A stretch of 44,565 nucleotides of DNA, taken from positions 313,122 through 357,686 of the forward strand of contig NZ_JOKH01000002.1 in NCBI RefSeq assembly GCF_000722635.1, given 5' to 3'. The notes under the pieces were generated by a model, which worked only from the letters and a program-made list of their open reading frames with translations, was not told where the DNA came from and did no database searches. Position 1 is the stretch's first letter. Each line of letters starts with the position of its first letter. Of this stretch, positions 16,537 through 25,361 are shown piece after piece. The position numbers and the translations under genes are program-made. Source of the DNA: Endozoicomonas numazuensis (lineage in GTDB: Bacteria; Pseudomonadota; Gammaproteobacteria; Pseudomonadales; Endozoicomonadaceae).

Positions 16537-18894
16537 ATGTCAAAGCAAAAAGGTAAAAAGGGTAAAAATTGGAATCAGACGATGTCTGATCAACTGGCAG
16601 CAGTGCAAGCAAATCTGAATGCAGCGCCAGAATCCGTGACGGAAGTTCCTGCTCTGGCACCGGAGGTCGAAGTGGTTCTCAAAGATGTTACAGCTGAGCA
16701 AACAAAAGAACACTTTTCCGAGTTGCTGGATGAGTTGAGCAAGTACTCTAAAGCAGTTCAGGATAGTGCAAAAAAAGCTGAAGCCGCCAAACGTCGGTAT
16801 GAAGAACTCCAGACGCAGGTCAAAGAGAAGACCAGTGATCTGGAAACTCAAAGCAAAAAACTAAAAGTCGAGCAGGCTGAACTCAAAGCAGATAAAGAAA
16901 ACCTTGCCAACAAAGAGCAGACCCAGGTTTCGCGAGAAAGAGAGCTGGAGGAGCGTGAAATCAATGCACGAGCAAATTTCGTACGTCAGAATGAGAAAGC
17001 CCTCGCTGAGTTGAAGGAGGATACAAAAGCTCTTGAGGAAAAAAGGAACGAGCTAAAGCTAAAGCTCGCAGAGGAAGAAACTGCTCAAAGAGAGAAGTTA
17101 ACCAAGCAGCTGGATGAACTTCGTCAAAAAACAGAGCTGGACCTCAAAGCGAAAAGAGATGAGCTCAATAAATTAAAATCCCAGTTGGATCAAGACAAAC
17201 TTAGAATCGAGGTGTCCGGATCACGGCTGGCTACACAGCGAAACCAGTTTGAAGAACGCAAGCAAATGCTTGAGGCAGAAATTGCCGCTGATTATCAGGA
17301 AAAGATCAGCCAAAAGGAACATAAACTTGAACGATTGCAGAAGTTTAGAGATAAGGATTTAGAAAACATTCAGAAACTGGAAGCAGAAATTGATGGCTAT
17401 ACGGAAATTGTCCGGGTACTCGATGGTCAGAACCCCGAAACCCTACTGGATCGACTGCATGAACTTGAACACAGCAACCGTGACCTGAACAGAAAACTGG
17501 ACAGCCAGCCGCAAGATGATCTGCAATCAGAGAATCAAGCTCTGAAGAACCATCAAGCCAGACTGGAAAGCCAGCTTCGAGAAAATGAGACAAAACTGAA
17601 CAAAGCTGAAAGAGAGCTATCAGCCAATCGTCTTAGCATTCTGGAACATGAACGTTTAGAGCAGGAAAATCTGGTTCTAAATAAGCACAAGCAATCCCTC
17701 GGCGCCCATATTACAGAGCTTGAGAGCCGTCTTGACGATCTTTTGGAAAAACAGCAAGGCAGTAGAGTATTTGAATCGCTCTGGGAGATGGACGCTGATA
17801 GAAAGTGTCAAATGAAGCCTACTCTGGAAGAAGTACCAAGACTTGATGCATTTGCTTATGAACTTCAGCAGATGATTGCGTCTACCTACCCAAATACCCC
17901 ACTGTATTACCGCTTACAGGATGTTCGTCTGTTCCTTGCAGGCCTGGCAATGAGCAAGCTTCATATACTTCAGGGCATATCTGGCACAGGTAAAACCAGT
18001 CTGGCTAAAGCTTTTGCCAGAGTTATGGGGGGTAACTGTACCGACATCGCAGTGCAGGCTGGCTGGCGTGACAGAGATGATTTGCTGGGTCATTTTAATG
18101 CTTTTGAACGAAAGTATTACTCAAAAGAAACTCTGAAAGCATTATACAGAGCCAGAACGCCAGGCTTTGAAAACAGAATCAATATTGTACTTCTGGATGA
18201 AATGAACCTATCCAGACCAGAGCAATATTTCGCCGAATTTCTATCCGCCATAGAAAAGCAGCCGGAAGATCGACAAATTGTTCTTCTGGATCATACCGAT
18301 CCGAACCCACCCAAAATGGTAATGGATGGCAACACCATTTTGGTGCCTGACAATGTCTGGTTTATTGGTACCGCAAACCATGACGAAACCACCAATGAGT
18401 TTGCAGACAAAACGTACGATAGAGCCCATGTCATGGAGCTTCCTCGACATGAAGAGAAGTTCAAAATCAGAAACATGGAACAAAAAACCTACAGTTTCAG
18501 TTCTCTGCAAAAGCGTTTTGACTGCGCTAAAACTGATTATGAAGAAATCACTAATCAGATTATCGAAAACCTGACCACCAGCGAACTGACAAATGTTATG
18601 GCGGATCAATTTGATATTGGCTGGGGTAATCGCCTGGAGCGCCATGCGAGAAGTTTTATTCCCGTTGTTATGGCCAGTGATGGTACCGTCGGGGAGGCTC
18701 TGGATCATCTTCTGGCAACCAAAGTTTTCAGAGCTGGCAAAGTCACAGGTCGATTTGATACCGAAGAAGCTGACCTGAATCAGATCAAACAGTCACTCGA
18801 AGACACCTGGATTGAAATGGAGCTGGATGGTGAGCCTTCAAAATGCTTCGAACTGATTGAGAGAGACCTTCGCCGCAAGAGGATTGGTGCATGA
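16537..18894 (+). CDS. Coiled-coil McrB-like AAA+ NTPase
   Basis: A 785-residue protein with a basic N-terminal tail, a very long coiled coil (about residues 50-415, dominated by K, E, L, Q and R) and a C-terminal McrB-type AAA+ module. Walker A is GISGTGKTSL at about 480-489, Walker B LLDEMNLSRPEQYF about 551-564 and the sensor segment WFIGTANHDET near 610; 'DEMNL' and 'GTANxDET' are the McrB signatures. McrB normally forms a hexamer that drives translocation and activates the McrC nuclease; here the usual DNA-recognition domain is replaced by the coiled coil. It overlaps the DUF2357 gene by 4 bp, the expected McrC-like partner. Confidence 0.85.
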   Translation: MSKQKGKKGKNWNQTMSDQLAAVQANLNAAPESVTEVPALAPEVEVVLKDVTAEQTKEHFSELLDELSKYSKAVQDSAKKAEAAKRRYEELQTQVKEKTSDLETQSKKLKVEQAELKADKENLANKEQTQVSRERELEEREINARANFVRQNEKALAELKEDTKALEEKRNELKLKLAEEETAQREKLTKQLDELRQKTELDLKAKRDELNKLKSQLDQDKLRIEVSGSRLATQRNQFEERKQMLEAEIAADYQEKISQKEHKLERLQKFRDKDLENIQKLEAEIDGYTEIVRVLDGQNPETLLDRLHELEHSNRDLNRKLDSQPQDDLQSENQALKNHQARLESQLRENETKLNKAERELSANRLSILEHERLEQENLVLNKHKQSLGAHITELESRLDDLLEKQQGSRVFESLWEMDADRKCQMKPTLEEVPRLDAFAYELQQMIASTYPNTPLYYRLQDVRLFLAGLAMSKLHILQGISGTGKTSLAKAFARVMGGNCTDIAVQAGWRDRDDLLGHFNAFERKYYSKETLKALYRARTPGFENRINIVLLDEMNLSRPEQYFAEFLSAIEKQPEDRQIVLLDHTDPNPPKMVMDGNTILVPDNVWFIGTANHDETTNEFADKTYDRAHVMELPRHEEKFKIRNMEQKTYSFSSLQKRFDCAKTDYEEITNQIIENLTTSELTNVMADQFDIGWGNRLERHARSFIPVVMASDGTVGEALDHLLATKVFRAGKVTGRFDTEEADLNQIKQSLEDTWIEMELDGEPSKCFELIERDLRRKRIGA

Positions 18895-20771
18895 GGGTCC
18901 TGGATCGAATGACCGGGCAGCAGCTGGTTTTAAACCAGCTGCCTGACGCATTAACTCCCGGACGCTATGTTGCACTCGATACGCTGCATGCAAACAACCA
19001 TTCTGAAATCACCCCGGGCACATTTATTGTGTCCGACGGGAGCGAGCAACTCAGCCTGAATGGACGGGGTTTCTCAGTAAATGACGACTCTGCTAATAAG
19101 ACTGATAAAGACTCTGGTTATTGGATGAAAAAAGCCATTATCCAAATCGCAGGTCATATTAGAACGCTTGAAATAAATGATACTGAAGAACTCCCTACTC
19201 CATTGCTGCCTAGCAGTATCATTGACATCCAGTATGATAAACTGCTGGACTTACTGGACACTGCCCTCAATAAGGGGCATTTACACTCGATTAGCATTCG
19301 CCCTCGAATCGATATGAAATATGACAGCCAGCTAATGCCTGTCAGCCGAGCAAGGAAAGTAGCGTCAAATGCAAACAGACATCTTGCCGCACATTCTGAA
19401 TGCTGGCAAAAGCGAACACTGACAGGAGTTATGCCAAAACAAATTCTGGGATTAGTCAGTGAAGATGAGTACAACCTGTATGAAAATCAGGTTTATGCTC
19501 GACTACTGGACAATCTTCAGACTTACCTGACAGTTAGGCTCAACGATTTAAGGGCGCTTGAACTCGACTTAAATGAATTCGAGAAGATTGAAAAATCAGA
19601 AGAGCTTTATCACAAGCTGATTTCTGATATTTGTGAACTGTGGGGCAAAACATTTTCTGTAGATGAAACCGAAGAAATCCTTAAGACTTTACGTTCACAA
19701 ATCAGCACTATTGAAGCATATCTCAGAAAGATTAAGGGACTTAAACAGAGAGGCCTTTACAAACAGGTTCCGAGATCTGCAAGAGTACCGAGTCAAATTC
19801 ACGTTACCAACATACTCGCTCACGACCAACATTACCGACACCTTGTTGGATTATGGCAAACACTGATTGAGGTTATGTCATCATCCAATCTACCTGCTTC
19901 TGAAGTCATGAATGCCAACATTGAACTTCAGGAAAGTTATATGGATTATTGCAAGCTCGTGATAATCCGTTCTTTGAAGGCTTTGGGTTTTAGGCTGAAA
20001 TCTGCTTCAGAAGAAATATTTAATTTTGAGAGAGGCCGTCAGGAGGTCTTGCTTAAGAAGGAAAGCTATCAATGGCTTGTTCAGTCAGAACTAGCTTCGC
20101 TTGACCTTCATTTTACTCCTATTTCTTGCAGAGACGGACACGACCTGCAAGCAACGATTGACAATAATAAAGTCGTTATTCCCTGTATTCCCGGAAAAGG
20201 ACAACAAAAGCACCCTAACACTTGGTTATCTGGAGGTAATAGAGATCCGCTGTTTATTTCACCTGAAGACTTTTATCTGGAAGAAAGAATGGTGGTTCTG
20301 CTGAAAACCTGGCTATGGTCGGGGGTAATGCAGAGTTATGGTCTGGCGATAGATAAATTATGTCGCCCCTTTGTCCAGTATGCTGAGTCAGAAACATCTC
20401 TCTTTAGAATTTCTGGTTCATCTTCCATCAAAGTCATAGCTCCTCTTTCACCGAAGAAGCAAACAGAACTGCACCAGGCACTTCAAGATACCGGTCTATC
20501 AGCAGACCTGCAGAAAGCGGTCAAACAATCTGTTCAATATGTTAACTTTCTTTCCTCTTGCCCTGACTGCGGAAGCAAAGGAGAGTTTACCCCATGGGAA
20601 AGAGATTGCTTCAAATGTGACTGTTCATCCTGCGGTAACCAATGGAGTATTTCTTACACCAAAGGCCATCGTATAGGTAAATTCACCGCCAATAAGAGCA
20701 ATGAGCCCGGCTTTGATCAGAATGGCCGCTGGAATTACTCGTTTAACTTGTCTGAGCTCTCGAGCCCATAA
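18891..20771 (+). CDS. DUF2357 McrC-like protein with C-terminal zinc ribbon
   Basis: A 626-residue protein paired with the McrB-like gene (ATGA overlap). The segment '[19 protein letters not shown]' at about 190-208 is the DUF2357 signature (YENRFV-like). In this family a restriction-endonuclease-like nuclease domain follows; I did not locate a clear D-(D/E)xK core, though 'FEKGRQ'-like and 'LDLHFTPI' segments around 375-410 are in the right place. The C-terminus has C..C and C..C pairs (CPDCG, CDCSSCG; about 556-585) forming a zinc ribbon. Probable role: nuclease or stalk subunit activated by the coiled-coil McrB-like NTPase. Confidence 0.75.
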   Translation: MRVLDRMTGQQLVLNQLPDALTPGRYVALDTLHANNHSEITPGTFIVSDGSEQLSLNGRGFSVNDDSANKTDKDSGYWMKKAIIQIAGHIRTLEINDTEELPTPLLPSSIIDIQYDKLLDLLDTALNKGHLHSISIRPRIDMKYDSQLMPVSRARKVASNANRHLAAHSECWQKRTLTGVMPKQILGLVSEDEYNLYENQVYARLLDNLQTYLTVRLNDLRALELDLNEFEKIEKSEELYHKLISDICELWGKTFSVDETEEILKTLRSQISTIEAYLRKIKGLKQRGLYKQVPRSARVPSQIHVTNILAHDQHYRHLVGLWQTLIEVMSSSNLPASEVMNANIELQESYMDYCKLVIIRSLKALGFRLKSASEEIFNFERGRQEVLLKKESYQWLVQSELASLDLHFTPISCRDGHDLQATIDNNKVVIPCIPGKGQQKHPNTWLSGGNRDPLFISPEDFYLEERMVVLLKTWLWSGVMQSYGLAIDKLCRPFVQYAESETSLFRISGSSSIKVIAPLSPKKQTELHQALQDTGLSADLQKAVKQSVQYVNFLSSCPDCGSKGEFTPWERDCFKCDCSSCGNQWSISYTKGHRIGKFTANKSNEPGFDQNGRWNYSFNLSELSSP

Positions 20772-20775
20772 CAAT

Positions 20776-22293
20776 ATGAAAAAAAACCTGATCTCCTGGA
20801 TAGGCAAACATGATATCAATGCTAAAGAGTCGGGCCAATTAGGCCCGGTTCTGGCAGCCATCCTTGATGCAGAAGACAAAAATTCACCTTATGATGCCAT
20901 CCATTTGCTATGCAATTATCCCAGTGAGTCCTTGCACTCGTACGTAATCTGGTTAAAAGAACAAACTTACAGAGAGGTTCCCATTACTTCTTGCCAGGTT
21001 CCATTAAGTTCGCCAATGGCTTATGAGGAAATTTATCCTGTAGTTTCCAATCAACTAAGCCAATTACAAGCAACCTATCCGGATTATCAGAGAGTCGTTC
21101 ATTTAAGTCCTGGTACACCAGCCATGACAGCAATCTGGGTGCTTCTGGTCAAAACAAAATACCCTTCTGTATGTATTGAGTCTTGGCGCGACAGCACAGG
21201 GATTCAGCACGTACATAATCGCGAACTACCCTTCCAAATCTCTGCCGAATTCACGTTGGAAGCCATTAAGAATGCCAGCTTTCGACTCGAACAAATTGAA
21301 GGTAGCTCCCCGAGTTTCGAAGGCATCACGGGCAACAGCAAAGCTATGCAGACAGTCCAAGAAAGAGCTAAAAAAATGGCCGTACGTGATGTGTCAGTTT
21401 TAGTCCTTGGAGAAACCGGAACGGGCAAAGAGGTACTGGCCAAAGCCATTCATAATGCAAGCCTGCGTCAAAACTCTCGTTTTGTAGCAGTAAACTGCGG
21501 GGCTCTCCCGGAAGACTTGGCTGAATCATTACTATTTGGTCACAAAAAAGGAGCATTCACAGGTGCTCACAAAGATCATGCAGGCTTCTTCGAACAGGCT
21601 GATGGTGGAACTTTATTCCTGGATGAAATTGGAGAACTATCACCTCTATTGCAAACCAAACTATTAAGAGTTCTGCAGGAAAAAGAGTTCACACCTGTCG
21701 GTAGTGAGAAATTGATAAGAAGTGATTTTCGTCTAATTTCTGCGACACATCAAAATCTCACAGATTTGATTGAGGAAGGAAGATTTCGGGAAGACCTGTT
21801 TTACCGGCTAGCTATTGGCATTATCAAGCTCCCCCCTGTCAGAGACAGAGGGGATGATATAAGTCTTCTTGCCAACACTATGCTCCATCAAATTAATGAA
21901 GAGCTGGCAGACCAGCCAGATTACTGCAAAAAGACACTGACGAGTAAGGGTCATGCATTCATTGCCAGACAGCCATGGCTTGGGAATGTGAGAGAGCTGA
22001 ACGCAAGCCTGTTAAGAGCTGCAATTTGGACAGATAGCGCCCAGATTTGTGAACATGATATTGAAGCGTCATTAATCTCAAGAAGAGCGAACACACAACT
22101 GCTTCCAAACCATCTGCATGAAAGCGTTGATCTTAGCGATGTCGTAGGTAAAGTTGCTGGTCACTATATTTCTCTTGCATTAAAAGAAACTCATGGAAAT
22201 AAGGCTGCAGCCGCCAGGCTTCTTGGGTTCAACAGTTCACAGGTACTAACGAACTGGATTACAAAATATTCTGTTGACGAAAGCAGCCAATAG
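20776..22293 (+). CDS. Sigma54-dependent activator with N-terminal CARF-like sensor domain
   Basis: A 505-residue enhancer-binding protein. Residues 1 to about 155 look like a CARF/RtcR-type Rossmann-like ligand domain: '[20 protein letters not shown]' (about 106-125) has the small-residue loop and following helix of CARF folds (xxTGGTxxM pattern). The AAA+ domain carries Walker A GETGTGKE (212-219), GAFTGA (about 259-264, contact with sigma54), Walker [13 protein letters not shown] (about 278-289) and '[10 protein letters not shown]'. A Fis-type helix-turn-helix is at about 468-495 ([11 protein letters not shown]). RtcR, the nearest known design, senses RNA-end ligands. It ends the operon and almost certainly drives the promoter at 8853. 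The start at 20776 follows the previous stop by four bases. Confidence 0.85.
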   Translation: MKKNLISWIGKHDINAKESGQLGPVLAAILDAEDKNSPYDAIHLLCNYPSESLHSYVIWLKEQTYREVPITSCQVPLSSPMAYEEIYPVVSNQLSQLQATYPDYQRVVHLSPGTPAMTAIWVLLVKTKYPSVCIESWRDSTGIQHVHNRELPFQISAEFTLEAIKNASFRLEQIEGSSPSFEGITGNSKAMQTVQERAKKMAVRDVSVLVLGETGTGKEVLAKAIHNASLRQNSRFVAVNCGALPEDLAESLLFGHKKGAFTGAHKDHAGFFEQADGGTLFLDEIGELSPLLQTKLLRVLQEKEFTPVGSEKLIRSDFRLISATHQNLTDLIEEGRFREDLFYRLAIGIIKLPPVRDRGDDISLLANTMLHQINEELADQPDYCKKTLTSKGHAFIARQPWLGNVRELNASLLRAAIWTDSAQICEHDIEASLISRRANTQLLPNHLHESVDLSDVVGKVAGHYISLALKETHGNKAAAARLLGFNSSQVLTNWITKYSVDESSQ

Positions 22294-22345
22294 GCTGTTG
22301 GTTCCTACAACTGACAACCTATCTTCTCCGATAGAGATATCCATT

Positions 22346-22382
22346 CTTGACTGAGATGGTCAAGCTTAGTTTTTCAGTCAAG
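22346..22382. repeat. 9-bp inverted repeat at the 3' end of integrase 1
   Basis: CTTGACTGA (22346-22354) and TCAGTCAAG (22374-22382) are perfect inverted arms around a 19-base centre that includes GGTCAAGC. The right arm overlaps the integrase stop region. It could be the recombination core-type site of the integrase or a weak terminator; no T-run follows in either direction, which favours the former. Confidence 0.45.
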
Positions 22383-23547
22383 ATAAGGTCATAGCAGCTC
22401 TAAGCAGCTGCTTGTTGACCAACTCATTTTCGGCCCAATACTTATTCTCTATTCTCTTGCACTGCCCCCATAAATCAGGCGGTTCCTTGTGTAGGAGATG
22501 AGTATAGCGCCGCAGGTGCTCCCATGTTTTATGACCACTGCGGAGTGCCACTTCCGGAATCGACATTTTCTGTTCAAAAAGGCGGGATATGCCTTCATGC
22601 CGGAATGAATGAAAGCGCAACTCTGGAAACCCAAGCCGCTTGGTTCTTTCTGAAAATCTTGATGCAACACTTTGAGCCTTGTAGGGAAAAATCCTGTCAT
22701 CACCTTCGAAAGGTGGCTGACGGTCAATAATTTCTAAACACTCAGGTGGCAATGGAACCTTCTGGTGGTTACCAAATTTGTTACTGGGATCTTTTCTATC
22801 TTCGATGATGACAAAACCAGCCTCCTTATCCAGCTGGCTGTATTTTATCCTGCAGACTTCCCCTTCCCTGAACGTGCTGTAGATACTGAACAGCATAATG
22901 TGGTGATAAGGAACTACCCCCTGGGCTGTGTTATAACCTTTCAGTAGTTCCTCAAACAACAATAAAACCTGCTCTTCTGTTGGCCTGACATCATGCCGTT
23001 GGGACTTCCCAACGAGCTTGAGCTTCCACAGCTCTTTCATCGCATCCGGTGTAATGAAATTCTTGAAGTAATAGCCTGTCCTCTTCTGCCACTCGATCGC
23101 TCGCCTCAACACAGATACATAAAGATGATTGGTCGAAGCTGTCACCGTCTTCCTTCTCTTTATAAGGCAATCAATCAGATGCTGTTCGGTCATCTCATTG
23201 GACCGGATATTTTTCAGCTCTGATTTTTGCCAGAACAGAATCGCCTGTCTGTCCCGGTAACTGATCTGCTCTTCTACCGGCAAGCTGTCGTTCATTTCCA
23301 GATAGTGGGTGAGGTAGGTTTCCAGAGTGATATCACCGGTTCGGGACTGAGCTGACTCATACTTTGGCAGTTCCTGTTCAGCCTGCTTCAGCATTTCCTG
23401 TTCTACCTGCTTTGCCCAGGCTCGCCCTGATGGTTTGTCCGGAAAGGACATGCGTTCTATGGCTTTAAAATGCTGACGGATGACCTTTACCGTGAACTTA
23501 TAGACGGTTCCTTTTTTTCGTTTACGAACCTCACAAACAATGCTCAT
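22378..23547 (-). CDS. Tyrosine recombinase (integrase 1)
   Basis: A 389-residue phage-type integrase with the full catalytic set: Arg in STFREGEVCRI (about 235), HxxR in FHSFRHEGISRL (about 317-320), the His in SGHKTWEHLRRY and the nucleophile Tyr in RRYTHL (about 351). The N-terminal arm-binding region has KRKKGTVYKF, and a SAM-like core-binding domain precedes the catalytic domain. It is a paralogue of integrase 2 (42896-44080). The C-terminal tail NKYWAENELVNKQLLRAA recurs, degraded, at 25167-25242 and 27107-27215. It is convergent with the Ter-like operon and probably mobilised that segment. Confidence 0.92.
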   Translation of the reverse strand: MSIVCEVRKRKKGTVYKFTVKVIRQHFKAIERMSFPDKPSGRAWAKQVEQEMLKQAEQELPKYESAQSRTGDITLETYLTHYLEMNDSLPVEEQISYRDRQAILFWQKSELKNIRSNEMTEQHLIDCLIKRRKTVTASTNHLYVSVLRRAIEWQKRTGYYFKNFITPDAMKELWKLKLVGKSQRHDVRPTEEQVLLLFEELLKGYNTAQGVVPYHHIMLFSIYSTFREGEVCRIKYSQLDKEAGFVIIEDRKDPSNKFGNHQKVPLPPECLEIIDRQPPFEGDDRIFPYKAQSVASRFSERTKRLGFPELRFHSFRHEGISRLFEQKMSIPEVALRSGHKTWEHLRRYTHLLHKEPPDLWGQCKRIENKYWAENELVNKQLLRAAMTLS

Positions 23548-23584
23548 GACAACACCTCAAAACCCGATCCAGAACATAAAATTC

Positions 23585-23607
23585 TGGGGACTAATTTGGG
23601 GACCAAT
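23585..23607. repeat. Tandem 11-bp direct repeat upstream of integrase 1
   Basis: TGGGGACTAAT (23585-23595) and TGGGGACCAAT (23597-23607) are tandem copies with one mismatch, about 40 bases upstream of the integrase start. Such repeats upstream of integrase genes are common arm-type or attachment-region sequences. The core TTTGGGGACCAA is shared with 36486-36497 and 44308-44319. Confidence 0.4.
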
Positions 23608-23711
23608 CGATAGGATTTTATGGTGTTTTATTGTAGTTTTTAGTTCCGCAAGCGTATCAAAAAAACCGGATTATCAGGGGTTGCAGACCACATATTGTTG
23701 ATATCAATGTC

Positions 23712-23777
23712 ATGTGGTATGAGTTTCACACAGATCATTTTGATGAAGAAACCGGTGAACGCATCGAGAAGGAATGA
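23712..23777 (+). pseudogene. Relic of a repeated C-terminal tail (MWYEFH-type)
   Basis: The reading frame ending at 23777 gives MWYEFHTDHFDEETGERIEK and a stop. A closely related tail (MWYEFHEMDFDTDTNDLED) is found at 36418 and 44240, each just before an IS1-family remnant. Here it follows the integrase upstream region with no complete gene. It is probably the 3' end of a gene cut by successive insertions; the parent gene is not recognised. Confidence 0.4.
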
Positions 23778-23816
23778 TTTTCAGCAAGCCGGTTTTTAAC
23801 TGGCTGCCATAACGCT

Positions 23817-23845
23817 CAGTGCCCTGTGACACACTCAGGGCACTG
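23817..23845 (+). terminator. Strong hairpin, probable terminator
   Basis: CAGTGCCCTG (23817-23826) and CAGGGCACTG (23836-23845) are perfect 10-bp arms with a 9-base loop, followed by TCTTTAA. It lies 40 bases downstream of the relic tail stop at 23777 and may be the terminator of the lost parent gene. Confidence 0.55.
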
Positions 23846-24127
23846 TCTTTAACTGGAGACCTTCCTCCCCAACCCTCCCTTCCAAGCAGTCTGTTTTTCA
23901 CCGCAATAACACCTCTTAATGCTACCTTCCTGATGCAATCAATCACTACTCCACATACCCTTAGCACAGAGCATGCAGGCTCAGGATGATTGGGGCTTGC
24001 ATGTGATTAACGTTGAGTTGCACAGCCTTATCATCGTTAACCTACACAGTGATTCAGCACTCTATCTAGCCAACCCACAACGACCACTCCGCCAGCACAG
24101 ACACACTCTATCAACTTTCTTTCAGGA

Positions 24128-24814
<687 letters not shown>

Positions 24815-24838
24815 CATAAAAAAGGCAACACCCTTAGG

Positions 24839-24975
24839 ATTTGTCTTGAAATAACTACCCGATTAAAACATGAACTCCGTTCACCCTGAGTCTGTCGAAG
24901 GGTGGTGGCTCTGGGCTTCGACAGGCTCAGCCCGAACGGGGGGTGGTCAAATAAGGAAGTTATTTACGGACTATT
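24839..24975. mobile_element. 137-bp MITE with 7-bp target duplication
   Basis: The insert is flanked by CCTTAGG at 24832-24838 and 24976-24982. The intact homologous site at 40673-40681 has a single CCTTAGG, so the target duplication is proven by internal comparison. The ends are imperfect 18-bp inverted repeats (both contain AAATAACT inward). The middle holds a REP-like pair, CTGAGTCTGTCGAAG and CTTCGACAGGCTCAG. It has no coding capacity and has split the terminator of the truncated csp copy. Confidence 0.7.
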
Positions 24976-25043
24976 CCTTAGGTATTACCTTCTTGGCTTC
25001 ACACTATGTGAAGCAGCAAGCTACATTAGATGTCGCTCAATCT

Positions 25044-25167
25044 TTACAGAGGACGGATGTCTTCTGCCCGAGGACCTTTCTGGCCCTGAGTAACAGTAAA
25101 TTCAACCTGCTGACCTTCAGTCAGAGTCTTGAAACCGTCGCCAACGATCTGACGGAAATGGGCAAAC
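25044..25167 (-). pseudogene. Truncated cold-shock gene (3' part only)
   Basis: This stretch matches the last 41 codons of the intact csp at 40743-40949 almost base for base (one difference visible in the first 100 bases), and its downstream DNA (24983-25043) also matches. Homology stops at GGGCAAAC (25160-25167), after which integrase-tail sequence begins. The 5' half, start codon and promoter are missing, so it cannot be expressed. It records an integration or recombination event inside a csp gene. Confidence 0.85.
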
Positions 25168-25242
25168 TTAGTTTCTCAGTCAAGATAAGATCACAGCAGC
25201 TCCAAGTAGCTGCTTGTTGCCCAACTCATCCTCAGCCCAATG
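25167..25242 (-). pseudogene. Relic of an integrase 3' end (scar 1)
   Basis: Minus-strand translation gives QHWAEDELGNKQLLGAAVIL and a stop, clearly related to the tail of integrase 1 (NKYWAENELVNKQLLRAAMT). DNA similarity with 22365-22440 is high over about 76 bases. The relic is joined directly to the truncated csp gene on its left. It lies just upstream of the AbiE module and pairs with scar 2 on the other side. Confidence 0.8.
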
Positions 25243-25307
25243 TTGAACAAAATATCACAGTTTAAAATATTTAATATATTGACACCCTGGGTATTAATAT
25301 TCGCATT

Positions 25308-25336
25308 TAGACAAACTACTTAGTTTGACATAGAAT
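25308..25336 (+). promoter_or_regulatory. Probable sigma70 promoter of abiE
   Basis: TAGACA (25308-25313) and TAGAAT (25331-25336) are separated by 17 bases, a good -35/-10 pair. Transcription would start near 25343, inside the palindrome at 25341-25361, so operator binding would block it. Confidence 0.5.
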
Positions 25337-25340
25337 ATAA

Positions 25341-25361
25341 ATTAATACTCTGGGTATTAAT
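25341..25361 (+). promoter_or_regulatory. AbiE operator palindrome
   Basis: ATTAATAC-TCTGG-GTATTAAT is a perfect inverted repeat (8-bp arms, 5-bp spacer) ending one base before the AbiEi start codon. A second CTGGGTATTAATAT half-site lies at 25287-25300. AbiEi antitoxins are known to bind inverted repeats upstream of their own operon, so negative autoregulation is expected. Confidence 0.65.

Noticed and set aside
8934-22293. Tellurite-resistance operon
   Set aside because: Only the TerY-like vWA protein and its kinase/phosphatase partners are present; no TerC, TerD-type or other ter genes occur, so metal resistance is not supported.
22294-22345. Terminator of the Ter-like operon
   Set aside because: Only a 5-bp hairpin (CTATC/GATAG) without a T-run is visible; not strong enough to call.
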